Assembly: GCA_019649035.1 (NCBI GenBank)
Contig: BMAT01004612.1
Coordinates: 1,090-31,447 of the forward strand
From: Elysia marginata
Lineage: Eukaryota > Mollusca > Gastropoda > Plakobranchidae
Reading direction: 5' to 3'
Length of the DNA stretch: 30,358 bases
Within the stretch, counting starts at the first letter, position 1. The number at the start of each line of letters is the position of its first letter. Made by a program: the position numbers and the translations under genes. This document shows, piece after piece, positions 23,101 to 28,069 of this stretch. The notes under the pieces are model-generated. The model saw only the letters and a program-made list of their open reading frames with translations. It was not told where the DNA came from and searched no databases.

Positions 23101-23713
23101 AACGTCAAGTCCATTTAATGCTGTTTGGACACATTTTCTCGCATCTTTCAGACTCTCACTTAGCGTTTTGAAATTGGCTGTGAAAGATCATATTAGTTTG
23201 ATGATGTATTACACTAACGCTCCTCTGGGCTTTGAAATGTTATACTGGCTGGTAATAGCTTGGTGTAAAACTGCTTTTGAAAAGCGACTTCGTTCCTTTT
23301 CAATTGTTTTTTTTTCATACTTTAATTGTTGAAACTCGAATAGCTTTTTACAAAAGTTTGATAGTTTTATGCAGTTTTTAACACCAGAAAACTCAGTTTT
23401 TCTGTATGATGCGATCTTTTGTCTGTCCACGGTCTATCTGTATGATACGATCTTTTGCCTGTCCAAGGTCTATCTGTATGATACGATCTTTTGCCTGTCT
23501 ACGGTCTATCTGTATGATACGATCTTTTGCCTGTCTACGGTCTATCTGTATGATACGATCTTTTGTCTGTCCACGGTCTATCTGTATGATACGATCTTTT
23601 GTCCGTCCACAGATGGTTCTGACGGCAAGGTAGAGAACAAGCAGATGATCTTTGGCATTGCCACTCGAATTGATCTTCTCAACTTTATCACGTCCCACGA
23701 CACAGAGCAATAA
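1669..23713 (+). CDS. CBS: Cystathionine beta-synthase, 15 coding exons, 558 aa
   Basis: CBS condenses serine and homocysteine to cystathionine with PLP in the cytosol, the entry step of transsulfuration, and can also make H2S. The CDS joins 1669-1892, 3361-3467, 4091-4225, 5047-5126, 6186-6320, 6877-6946, 7528-7619, 8282-8407, 9042-9126, 10390-10501, 11888-11968, 17239-17373, 17593-17701, 21938-22022 and 23613-23713, giving 1677 nt. Seen in the sequence: heme-ligand candidates Cys57 and His70; PLP lysine Lys124 in GGSVKDR; SGNTG at 152-156; Tyr228; phosphate loop GTGGT at 261-265; CPSC at 277-280; Ser354 in CGGSSG; a WWW motif at 416-418; Asp452; and Thr543/Asp546 of the second CBS motif, matching the human SAM-site residues Thr535/Asp538. 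The offset from human numbering, as I recall it, is +5 through the core and +8 at the end. The start was chosen because it is the first ATG after an in-frame stop and has A at -3. Confidence 0.96.
1921..1950 (+). promoter_or_regulatory. GATAA cluster in proximal intron 1
   Basis: Four GATAA motifs lie within 30 bases, starting near 1925, 1930, 1935 and 1945, about 30 bases after the exon 1 donor. They could bind GATA factors or simply be a short AGATA tandem repeat; the sequence cannot separate these. Confidence 0.3.
2359..2380. repeat. Short palindrome, 10-bp arms
   Basis: ATTTTAGATC and its exact reverse complement are separated by two bases. The surrounding 2230-2400 stretch repeats TTTAGAT/CTAAATT motifs in intron 1. 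Confidence 0.6.
2941..3189 (+). mobile_element. Complete tRNA-derived SINE in CBS intron 1
   Basis: The head has a pol III A box (TAGCTCAGTTGGTAGTGGC) and a B box (GCGGGTTCGAA) with tRNA-like spacing. A ~150-bp body and a tail ending in (CAAT)n follow. The tail is almost identical to bases 1-46 of the window. It is in the same orientation as CBS and about 170 bp upstream of exon 2. Confidence 0.85.
3361..3467 (+). CDS. CBS: CBS coding exon 2: start of the PLP-fold core
   Basis: Residues 75 (completed) to 110 plus one base. It encodes the segment around [17 protein letters not shown], the typical start of the fold-type II PLP core. The acceptor is TTCATTGCAG at 3351-3360. The donor GTACGT at 3468 was chosen over the nearby GTCTGT at 3464 because only the former restores the Leu-Val-Lys-Cys reading at the next junction. 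Confidence 0.93.
4091..4225 (+). CDS. CBS: CBS coding exon 3: PLP lysine
   Basis: Residues 111 (completed) to 155 plus one base. It contains [14 protein letters not shown], with Lys124 forming the PLP Schiff base, and EPTSGNT, whose Asn154 corresponds to the residue binding the PLP 3'-hydroxyl. The acceptor is CCTTCCAG; the donor is ACAG|GTTGGT, followed by a poly-T run. The length is 135 nt, so skipping would keep frame but remove the catalytic lysine. Confidence 0.95.
5047..5126 (+). CDS. CBS: CBS coding exon 4
   Basis: Residues 156 (completed) to 182, including [20 protein letters not shown] and the EKMSMEK segment of the core. The acceptor is CTCCAG and the donor is AAG|GTAAGC at 5127. 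The exon ends in phase 0. Confidence 0.95.
5895..6029. repeat. Inverted repeat in intron 4 (possible small MITE)
   Basis: A 16-bp arm AAAAGCAGACTTACAA at 5895-5910 is exactly reverse-complemented at 6014-6029, with 103 bases between. No clear target duplication flanks it. It could fold as a long-loop hairpin in pre-mRNA or be a small non-autonomous DNA transposon. Confidence 0.55.
6186..6320 (+). CDS. CBS: CBS coding exon 5
   Basis: Residues 183-227, phase 0 at both ends. It contains [16 protein letters not shown] and FDSPESH, then IPNSHILDQ, all near-identical to vertebrate CBS. The acceptor is CTCACCAG and the donor is CAG|GTGACA at 6321. Confidence 0.95.
6877..6946 (+). CDS. CBS: CBS coding exon 6
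   Basis: Residues 228-250 plus one base. It begins with [12 protein letters not shown]; Tyr228 matches human Tyr223 near the active site. The acceptor is CCTCCAG and the donor is GATG|GTAAGC at 6947. Confidence 0.94.
7027..7075. repeat. Fragment of a dispersed repeat (family R130)
   Basis: The stretch TTTTGAGGCGACCGAGGC and the bases after it align with 12014-12060, a piece of a repeat family also seen at 12463-12592 and 28070-28216. The match is imperfect and the ends are uncertain. Confidence 0.4.
7528..7619 (+). CDS. CBS: CBS coding exon 7: PLP-phosphate loop and CXXC
   Basis: Residues 251 (completed) to 281. It holds the glycine-rich loop GTGGT (261-265), which grips the PLP phosphate, and CPSC (277-280), equivalent to the CPGC redox motif in human CBS. 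The acceptor CATAAG has a weak pyrimidine tract and is followed at once by GTAAGA, itself a donor-like sequence. The donor used is GTGAGT at 7620. Confidence 0.92.
8031..8124. repeat. CT / CTGT microsatellite in intron 7
   Basis: A run of CTCT mixed with CTGT units, with looser CT-rich sequence from 7949. It generates open frames of Ser/Leu repeats (+) and Arg/Glu repeats (-) that are not genes. Confidence 0.95.
8282..8407 (+). CDS. CBS: CBS coding exon 8
   Basis: Residues 282-323, phase 0 at both ends. It carries [14 protein letters not shown] and [15 protein letters not shown], which align without gaps to vertebrate CBS. The usual acidic residue after the VDP motif is Cys288 here. The acceptor is CTCTCCAG and the donor is GAT|GTGAGT at 8408. 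Confidence 0.95.
8471..8717. mobile_element. MITE-like element in intron 8 (family M249)
   Basis: The left end, with CTAGATGTCACAATTTT, resembles the left end at 18692-18735. The right end ACTGGTCGC resembles that element's right end. The two ends of this copy are imperfect inverted repeats. The length is ~247 bp, close to the 249 bp of the intron 13 copy. Confidence 0.5.
9042..9126 (+). CDS. CBS: CBS coding exon 9
   Basis: Residues 324-351 plus one base, from LIDKWYKS to REEGLLC. It leads into the CGGSSG motif completed by the next exon. The acceptor is a CT-rich tract ending TTTAG at 9041; the donor is TGTG|GTATGT at 9127. Confidence 0.94.
9720..10026 (-). mobile_element. tRNA-derived SINE, minus strand, in intron 9
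   Basis: Read on the minus strand, it starts near 10026 with a tRNA-like head: an A box TGGCCTAGCGGTAAGACAC and a B box GTGGGTTCGATCCCC. It ends with TTGTAGTTGAAAAGAGACG and a short (AACCT)n tail. The end recalls tails of mollusc SINEs as I remember them. A ~10-bp near-identical direct repeat (9710-9719 and 10027-10036, one mismatch) looks like a target-site duplication. The family differs from the intron 1 SINE. Confidence 0.8.
10301..10350 (+). mobile_element. Retroelement-tail-like fragment
   Basis: The motif GTGAAGCTCTTAGAGAATG followed by GGCGGTATATAAA resembles the conserved 3' tail of many tRNA-derived SINEs and their partner LINEs. No head is recognisable nearby, so it is probably a remnant, just 5' of exon 10. 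Confidence 0.4.
10390..10501 (+). CDS. CBS: CBS coding exon 10: end of catalytic core
   Basis: Residues 352 (completed) to 388 plus two bases. Ser354 in GGSSGS corresponds to human Ser349, which contacts the PLP ring nitrogen. It ends with [12 protein letters not shown]. The segment is two residues longer than human CBS in the alanine-rich helix. The acceptor is TCTCCAG and the donor is AT|GTGAGT at 10502. Confidence 0.94.
10502..11887 (+). other. CBS intron 10, no element recognised
   Basis: This 1386-nt intron has GT/AG borders, is AT-rich, and has a CT-rich stretch (11680-11770) before the acceptor. Open frames here have no recognisable similarity. Confidence 0.6.
11888..11968 (+). CDS. 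CBS: CBS coding exon 11: core-to-regulatory linker
   Basis: Residues 389 (completed) to 415 plus two bases: [19 protein letters not shown] and an acidic helix ending PSKE. The 81-nt exon could be skipped without a frameshift. The acceptor is GTGTCCAG and the donor is TG|GTAAGT at 11969, opening the largest intron (5270 nt). Confidence 0.93.
12009..12060. repeat. Fragment of dispersed repeat family R130
   Basis: CCATACATTTTTGAGGCAAC and the following bases align with the middle of the 28070-28216 copy and with 7027-7075. It lies 40 bases into intron 11. Confidence 0.45.
12090..12180. mobile_element. Partial M249 MITE-like element
   Basis: GGGATGTCACAATTTT followed by AAAGCGTTGAAATTTTGAA aligns with the left part of the intron 13 element (18711-18765). 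No matching right end was found, so this copy appears truncated. Confidence 0.4.
12463..12592. repeat. Dispersed repeat, family R130, intron 11
   Basis: It aligns over most of its length with 28070-28216, sharing CTGT-GTAGA, GTTGTCTCAC, TAATCAT/CCTGAGCATA-like and CTAGAT-TTCTTACTA blocks. It has no coding content and no visible terminal repeats. The family is probably an old interspersed element of unknown class. Confidence 0.5.
13087..13450. repeat. Dispersed repeat R360, copy 1, intron 11
   Basis: It matches 29585-29940 in the same orientation. Shared blocks include GTTGAT-CTGTTGT, GATGTATGGTTGTC, CAAATCCCG, GGTAAGAAG, AGTTTTATGTTATGTTTT and TGCGGGGCTAC. The best-conserved core has an acceptor-like TTTCTATAG (13262-13270), 12 bases, and a donor-like GTAAGA. 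No protein is recognised. Confidence 0.65.
14923..15217. mobile_element. MITE-like element, ~295 bp, intron 11
   Basis: TATAGGGAATGAGATT at 14923-14938 is exactly reverse-complemented at 15202-15217, with weaker inverted similarity continuing inward. TA at each outer end could be a Tc1/mariner-type target duplication. There is no transposase frame inside, so it would be non-autonomous. Confidence 0.55.
15296..15335 (+). mobile_element. Possible tRNA-like SINE remnant
   Basis: TGGCTTTGTGGTCAGAGCGT resembles a tRNA-derived A-box region, followed by GATTCACGATCC. A B box is not clear, so this may be an eroded SINE head or chance. Confidence 0.25.
15491..15811. repeat. Interleaved duplicated segments, intron 11
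   Basis: A ~51-bp unit (15491-15541) recurs at 15578-15628 with few differences. A second unit, TAATGTCTGTTGTGAGACTT and on, occurs at 15543-15571 and again at 15783-15811. The order A-B-A-...-B points to a segmental duplication followed by insertion or deletion. Confidence 0.8.
15812..17238 (+). other. Rest of intron 11, nothing recognised
   Basis: AT-rich intronic sequence with poly-T/poly-A runs and a short (TA)n at 16330-16344. It ends in a TG-rich tract (17211-17231) and the exon 12 acceptor. Confidence 0.6.
17239..17373 (+). CDS. CBS: CBS coding exon 12: first CBS (Bateman) motif
   Basis: Residues 416 (completed) to 460 plus two bases. It begins with WWW (416-418), then [10 protein letters not shown] and [10 protein letters not shown], the first half of the Bateman module. 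Asp452 matches human Asp444, a position affecting SAM response. The acceptor is TTCCAG; the donor is GG|GTGAGT at 17374. The exon is in-frame skippable and flanked by simple repeats. Confidence 0.94.
17385..17423 (+). repeat. GACA microsatellite at the start of intron 12
   Basis: Tandem GACAGACA/GAGACAGA units begin 11 bases after the exon 12 donor. They are partly complementary to TGTCTG in the tract before exon 12 and to TCTCTGTCT in intron 13. Confidence 0.9.
17593..17701 (+). CDS. CBS: CBS coding exon 13
   Basis: Residues 461 (completed) to 497, containing [11 protein letters not shown] and [10 protein letters not shown], the end of the first CBS motif and the linker. The acceptor CTATTCCAG was chosen over the AG four bases later, which breaks the frame. 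The donor is CAG|GTGAGA at 17702. Intron 12 before it is the shortest of the gene (219 nt). Confidence 0.94.
17735..17810. repeat. CT / CTAT microsatellite at the start of intron 13
   Basis: (CT)n and CTCTAT units begin 33 bases after the exon 13 donor. The Arg/Asp/Glu repeat frame on the minus strand here is an artefact of this repeat. Confidence 0.95.
18692..18940. mobile_element. MITE-like element M249, best copy, intron 13
   Basis: The left end TGTCTCACAACCCGTATAAA continues to CGGATGTC. The right end GACATCCGACTAATTTCCAC continues to GGGTCGCAAGACA. They form imperfect terminal inverted repeats of ~35 bp. The 249-bp interior is AT-rich and non-coding. Related ends occur at 8471-8717, 12090-12180, 22050-22320 and near 29000. 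The 55-bp tandem array starts three bases after the right end. Confidence 0.65.
18943..19115 (+). repeat. 55-bp tandem repeat, three copies, with DR1-like motif
   Basis: Units start at 18943, 18998 and 19053, nearly identical, with a short fourth start at 19108. Each contains AGGTCAAAGGTTG, two AGGTCA-like half sites spaced by one base (DR1 type; the second half is imperfect). A regulatory role is inference only. Confidence 0.95.
19116..21937 (+). other. Rest of intron 13, mostly unassigned
   Basis: AT-rich sequence with a C run at 20255-20266. The 85-residue frame at 19577-19834 and the minus-strand frame at 20111-20356 resemble nothing I know. A possible transposon-end remnant at 21519-21590 is listed separately. 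Confidence 0.6.
21519..21590. mobile_element. Possible DNA-transposon terminal remnant
   Basis: Repeated GATTCGATT, TTCGAGTTATC and GAGTTTGAGTTAAATTGACC motifs resemble the TCGAGTTATC-rich ends common in invertebrate Tc1/mariner-like elements. Similar short stretches lie at 23050-23075 and 26045-26087. No paired end was found. Confidence 0.3.
21938..22022 (+). CDS. CBS: CBS coding exon 14: second CBS motif, first half
   Basis: Residues 498-525 plus one base: [19 protein letters not shown] and LIVHNQRQ, aligning without gaps to the vertebrate segment. The acceptor is CTACCCAG and the donor is AAT|GTGAGT at 22023. The 4236-nt intron before it holds a MITE-like element and a triplicated 55-bp unit. 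Confidence 0.93.
22050..22320. mobile_element. Eroded M249 MITE-like copy, intron 14
   Basis: CGAGTCTGACATCGCATTTTT at the left and GATATCCGACTATTTGACG at the right match the two ends of the intron 13 element in order and orientation, at similar spacing. The interior is diverged. Confidence 0.4.
22440..22590 (+). repeat. Degenerate TTGGTCACA repeat unit in intron 14
   Basis: It contains CTTGGTCACAATTCGA, GAGATAATTCAAGATAT and ATATTGGAAAAGGTTCAAG. The same ordered motifs recur in the 3' UTR at 23765-24320. Confidence 0.6.
23401..23612 (+). repeat. 36-bp minisatellite, six units, ending at exon 15 acceptor
   Basis: Units start at 23401, 23437, 23473, 23509, 23545 and 23581. Each reads TCTGTATGATACGATCTTTT, then GYCTGTCCACGG or a close variant. 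The last unit ends CCACAG, the splice acceptor of CBS exon 15; the others have CCACGG, TACGG or CAAGG. The 36-bp period keeps three frames open, one continuous with exon 15. Confidence 0.97.
23613..23713 (+). CDS. CBS: CBS terminal coding exon 15
   Basis: Residues 526 (completed) to 558, then TAA. It contains [16 protein letters not shown], where Thr543 and Asp546 match human Thr535 and Asp538 of the SAM-binding site. The acceptor CCGTCCACAG is the last unit of a 36-bp minisatellite. The + frame remains open upstream to 23369, through the whole array. Confidence 0.95.
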
Positions 23714-23764
23714 GTTAGCGGACAGAAAGACAGCACGGACCTTGCTCGGGATGAGATTCGGATC

Positions 23765-24320
23765 AAATCTTGGTCACAATGCAGCATGCATGACATAGGA
23801 GATAATTTGAGACATGCGATGTCTTGTTATCATATTGGACATATTTCAGGAAAAATCCGACAGTGTACAAAACATTGTTCAAAATATGAGATAAATGACA
23901 CGTGGTAAATGTTTAGGATATATGGCGCATGAAACAAGTATTGGACAGGGGTAATGTCAAATGCTACAGGGCACAAATCTTGGTCACACTTCGAGTTAAT
24001 GAATGGGGAGCTAATATTGGACGAGTTCAAGATACAGGTCAAAGGGAACAAAGCTGCAAATATTTCAAAATAAATGTGACAAAGAACAAATATTGGAAAA
24101 AGTTCTAGATTGACTCAACAAGTTAACTTCTTGGTCACAGTTGGAGGTTTATGTCACAATGAACAAAAAAATGAGATATCAAGTCAGTCTGGATCGCAAC
24201 TCAAGATATTATGAGACTGAGTACAAATCGTACCATAAGATTAAGACATATTGAAGAGGATACGGTGGTCAGAGCTCGTGATTAATGAGACAAAATGAAA
24301 AATTAAACGTGGTCACAATT
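23765..24320 (+). repeat. Degenerate TTGGTCACA-type repeats in the 3' UTR
   Basis: TTGGTCACA recurs at 23772, 23982 and 24132, with TGGTCACAATTG at 24311. Between these are repeated ATATTGGA, GTTCAAGATA, GAGATAAT and GAACAAATATTGG motifs. The array is too diverged to give a clean period. It shares its motifs with 22440-22590, on the other side of exon 15. Confidence 0.6.
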
Positions 24321-24827
24321 GCATATTTATAACTAAGGGAATACGCCCTGAGTATAATTGTTTGAGATATTTTTTGAGAATATTTAATTTTAAACATGTT
24401 TTCGAATACATTTAGGAATCCTTGTACGTGCCAAAACTTTATTAAACTTTTTTTCCTGGCCAAATTATGAGAATCTTTGAATGATTTTCATAATGCAGTT
24501 TAAAATGAAGCAAAGCTACCTTTCACCAAATCTAGGGATGTGGAATAGACGTGGTGATAGCAAGTTCTTTGTAGACAAATCTAAGATAAATAAGACGAAC
24601 GTTAGATCTTTTAAATCGCTTTTAGGTGCAGAGATTTTGACACACAGCAGCATAAGAATACTAGAAAAGCGTATAAAGATTCATGACATTGTAAAAGAGA
24701 TACGAAAAGGTAATGTGGATTTTACTGCATTTAAATTCATCTGTAAATAATATTTACGGGGGAAGGTTACGTCACATAATTTTGTTTAGTTTCACACTTT
24801 TTTTAGAGAGCCTTGTTGCCTGTGTCA

Positions 24828-24833
24828 AATAAA
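24828..24833 (+). terminator. CBS: Polyadenylation signal AATAAA, likely CBS
   Basis: A canonical hexamer followed within ~30 bases by a T-rich stretch (ATTTCTTTGTTTATC), as in animal cleavage sites. It lies ~1.1 kb after the stop. Other AATAAA hexamers in this AT-rich DNA make the choice uncertain. Confidence 0.5.
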
Positions 24834-24850
24834 TACACCGTACACTTCAT

Positions 24851-26329
24851 TTCTTTGTTTATCTACTGCAATATATTTTATCTCTCAAACTGATTGATGT
24901 TCTCATATAACACCTTTTCAACCTAAATTTTAGAGTTTACCTCAAGCAAATATTTTATTTGGTGAATTTTGTACAACTTAGAGTACTCATATATAACCAC
25001 CATCTGAAATTTTAATTTATGCAAAATGTATTCTCATTGATGGAATAGAAGGATATTTGTAAATTTGATATAAAGAAGAAAGGACAAACCCTTGTTAGTT
25101 GTTGCACATGATCCTGTAAAGAAAAAACATTTTGACATGTCTAGTCAATGCCTAATCTAAGAAAAATGTTTTTTATGACTTGAATTTTTTGCATATATTG
25201 ATAGTTTCATAAGACTATCGTCTTGATTACTTCCAAAGATTAGTTTTAATAAGTAAAAGATAAAAATTCAGGGTAAAATATATTATATAATGTTCCAAAC
25301 TCCAATTTAACTAGTGCATTTTATAGCTTTGTTCCGATCTTGATTTCCTTACCCCTCTCCTACCTCTAAATGAATGCAAAAGTTACACAAAAAGTTATTG
25401 TACGTATATAAACCAGTTATAAGTACTAGTCCCATTTTTATAAACCATATTTTTGATATGTAGCTTTACATTTGTTTTTCTTATTTCCTCCAATTGACTA
25501 TTTTTATTCATGTATATGTTATTTGCCTCTGAACATAACTCAAACAGCTGAAGATTTCATGTTTTAAAAACTGAAACGAATTCGTCCCGCGAGGAACCGT
25601 TCTTTGGTTACATGTTGGAAAGTCTTGCTTGAGGTAAAAAAAGCTTTCCAAAGTAAATTCATTGCTCTGTTTTCTTTATTCTAAGATCAACCGAAATCTA
25701 ATGTTAAAAAAAAACCTGTTAATAAATCCATGCAGCTTTTAATATTTTGAAGCTCAGAAGTTATGCGTATTGCAAAATAAAACCCCAATCATTTTCTGTT
25801 TTTTTAATGTAAGGATCTATACGTCTGACTCATTTTAACTCGTAATATTCCGTAAAAAATTATTTTAAAATAATAAAACAAAAACGTTGGTTACCATTGG
25901 TTTTAAAACGAACCAAATTACAGTCCACTCCAAATAGTTCTTAAAAGATGGGAACAAAGTTCAATTTCGCATCATTTACTAGTATGTTTTATAAAAGAGA
26001 AACAAAAGATCAGTAATACAAATATAGCTCAATTAAAACAGGTCATCGAATAATCGAAGATCGAGTTATCTTCACTCGACTGTACGAATATTTCACCTTT
26101 TCATCATTGTCATTATCGTGTGTACGTGAGTGTAATTTTCTCATTCTTTTCTTTCCTCCACTTTTTAATTGCAATTTCCATCTTTCTAAACATGTCCCTT
26201 ATTTATTTTAAAATCTTAAGCGAGTTGAGACGCTTTAAAACTATTTTAAAACATTTGTACAATCATTATAACTGATATAAGTGTTTCCTTCTAAAATTGA
26301 AGACAATGGCAAATTTTTCATCGTTTTCT
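24851..26329. other. Intergenic AT-rich DNA, nothing recognised
   Basis: No long open frame, RNA gene or repeat structure stands out beyond a possible transposon-end fragment at 26045-26087 (ATCGAAGATCGAGTTATC). Confidence 0.6.
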
Positions 26330-26432
26330 AAAGTGAAACCTTGTTCTTAAAGTGGAATAACTATTTTATCCTCATGTGGAATAAACTTTTTCCCTAAAGT
26401 GGAAAAAACTTTGGCCTTGAAGTGGAATAAAT
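26330..26432. repeat. Short array of AAAGTGGAATAA-like units
   Basis: GTGGAA recurs at 26352, 26376, 26399 and 26422, spaced 24, 23 and 23 bases, with a weaker GTGAAA unit at 26332. Flanks such as CTAAAGTGG and ACTTT are shared, suggesting an old ~23-bp tandem repeat. Confidence 0.65.
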
Positions 26433-26704
26433 CATGATACATTTTATTATGAAATTGGATTATATGTTGTTACATAGCCATTGTGTTTATAGAATCTTTT
26501 TGTTTTAATGTACGAGTATTTTTGTACAAAATTAAACTTTGTTCAACAAGAAACTTTTATCAGAATATTATTGTCTTAGATTTGCTTCTTTGGAAAAAAT
26601 AAAAGTTGATAACCAAAAGTATCTTGTGCATTTTTATAACATTCTTTAAATTCAATTGTCATGAGAAAGAGGAAACACAACTATTTTGGTACCTAGATAA
26701 CTAC

Positions 26705-26930
26705 CTCTCTACCGACTTACCAACGTCGCTACCTATCTCTCTGTCAACTTACCATCAAGCCCTTACCAACGTGCCAACTATCTCTCTACCGACTTACCAA
26801 CGTCGCTACCTACCTCTCTGTCAACTTACCATCAAGCCCTTACCAACGTGCCAACTATCTCTCTACCGACTTACCAACGTCGCTACCCACCTCTTTACTG
26901 ACTTACCAACGTCTATACATACCTATCCCT
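26705..26930. repeat. 77-bp tandem repeat, about three copies
   Basis: ACCGACTTACCAACGTCGCT occurs at 26711, 26788 and 26865, exactly 77 bases apart. Each unit also contains the half-related TTACCATCAAGCCCTTACC. The third copy decays into the TCTA microsatellite. The Thr/Leu/Pro-rich frame at 26606-27091 comes from this array and is not a gene. Confidence 0.95.
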
Positions 26931-26967
26931 CGTTATCTCTCCAAAATGTATCTATGTATTTTTTATT

Positions 26968-27130
26968 CTATCTATCTATCTATCCATCTATCTATCTATC
27001 TTTATATCCGTCTATCTATCTATTTACCTATCTATCTATCTATTTATCTAACTATCTATCCTTATATCTGTCTATCTATCTATCTTTATAACTGTATATC
27101 TGTCTATCTATCTATCTATCCATATGTCTG

Positions 27131-27199
<69 letters not shown>

Positions 27200-27463
27200 A
27201 TATGTATCTGTCTGTTTATCTATCTATCTTTTTATCTATCTACCTACCTAACAATCTATCTATCTATCTATCTATCCATATGTCTGTCTATCTATCTATC
27301 TTTCTATCTATCTACCTACCTAACTATCTATCAATCTATCTATCTATCCATATGTCTGTCTATCTATCTATCTTTCTATCTATCTACCTACCTACCTACC
27401 TATCTATCTATTTATCTATCCATCTATATATCTATATGTCTATCTATCTATCTTTCTATCTAG
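26968..27463. repeat. TCTA (GATA) microsatellite, ~500 bp
   Basis: Long (CTAT)n runs are interrupted by CATATGTCTG and CTTTCTATC variants. A higher-order ~72-bp unit is visible, with CCATATGTCTG at 27276 and 27348. It creates long Tyr-Leu-Ser-Ile open frames on the + strand. Confidence 0.97.
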
Positions 27464-27471
27464 GCGTCTGT

Positions 27472-28060
27472 ATAATATGCATCGATACTGGGGAAAAAGC
27501 TTACTATAAGAACGATCCCAGGTGCAAAAAAACCTCGTGTTTTGATATAACGATGGGGAGCTTTGACGGGGCCAAGACATGTGAGCTCGTTGGTCTTTAC
27601 CTACTAGCTCAACTCCAAAGTCTAGACTTGAACGTTGGACTGTATAGAGACGAGAAATTGGCAGTGTCAGACAAAAACCCAAAACAAATCGAAGATAGGA
27701 AAAAGGAAATATGCAAAATATTCAAGAACAACGGACTAAATATAACAATAGATGCAAACAAGAAAGCTGTCGATTTCTTAGATGTTAGTTTTAACCTACA
27801 AAACGAGTGTTACAGACCATTCATAAAACCCAATCAAACCACAAACTATGTGCACAAAAACAGAAACCACCCGCCCACCATAATAAAAAAACATACCAAG
27901 CAACATCGCTAAGAGGCTATCAACCAATTAAAAAAATAAAAATATCTTTGAGGCCACAACCGCACCCTACAACGAGGCCTTAAGAAAAAGCGGTTATCAC
28001 CAAACTTTAAATTACACCGAAGAGCAAAAAGGCATAAAATACATTCTAAAAAAGGGTGTT
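27472..28060 (+). pseudogene. Decayed retroelement reverse-transcriptase fragment
   Basis: Open to 27912, the frame reads FDITMGSFDGAKTCELVG, GLYRDEKLAV, NITIDANKKAVDFLDVSF, YRPFIKPNQT and HKNRNHPPTII. I recognise this as the C-terminal part of a reverse-transcriptase domain from invertebrate retroelements; the FLDV and NHPP motifs suggest a Penelope-like relative, but the family is uncertain. The expected YRDD active-site motif is YRDE (27643-27654). After an A run at 27885-27891 the similarity moves to another frame, where a stop occurs, and resumes as ALRKSGY near 27970. The 5' part is missing: similarity starts directly at the TCTA microsatellite. It is a dead fragment with no link to CBS. 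Confidence 0.7.
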
Positions 28061-28069
28061 TTTTTTAAA

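Larger units (their letters stand above)
23714..24850 (+). other. CBS: Probable CBS 3' UTR
   Basis: From the stop codon to just past AATAAA at 24828. An earlier AATAAA at 24069-24074 could end a shorter form. An 89-codon open frame at 24481-24750 lies inside and has no recognised similarity. Much of 23765-24320 is a degenerate repeat. Confidence 0.55.

Noticed and set aside
23401..23612. Regular 36-bp repeats that might suggest a CRISPR array
   Set aside because: Units are head-to-tail with no spacers, and the host is a eukaryote; it is a minisatellite.
24481..24750. 89-codon open frame after CBS
   Set aside because: It falls in the likely 3' UTR, has no recognised similarity, and its length is not unusual for this DNA; left unassigned.
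26606..27091. 161-codon open frame rich in Thr, Leu, Pro and Ser
   Set aside because: It is the translation of the 77-bp array and the microsatellite, with no independent support.
27124..27912. 262-codon open frame with long Tyr-Leu-Ser-Ile repeats
   Set aside because: The first half is translated TCTA microsatellite; only the last ~145 codons show a decayed reverse-transcriptase fragment.
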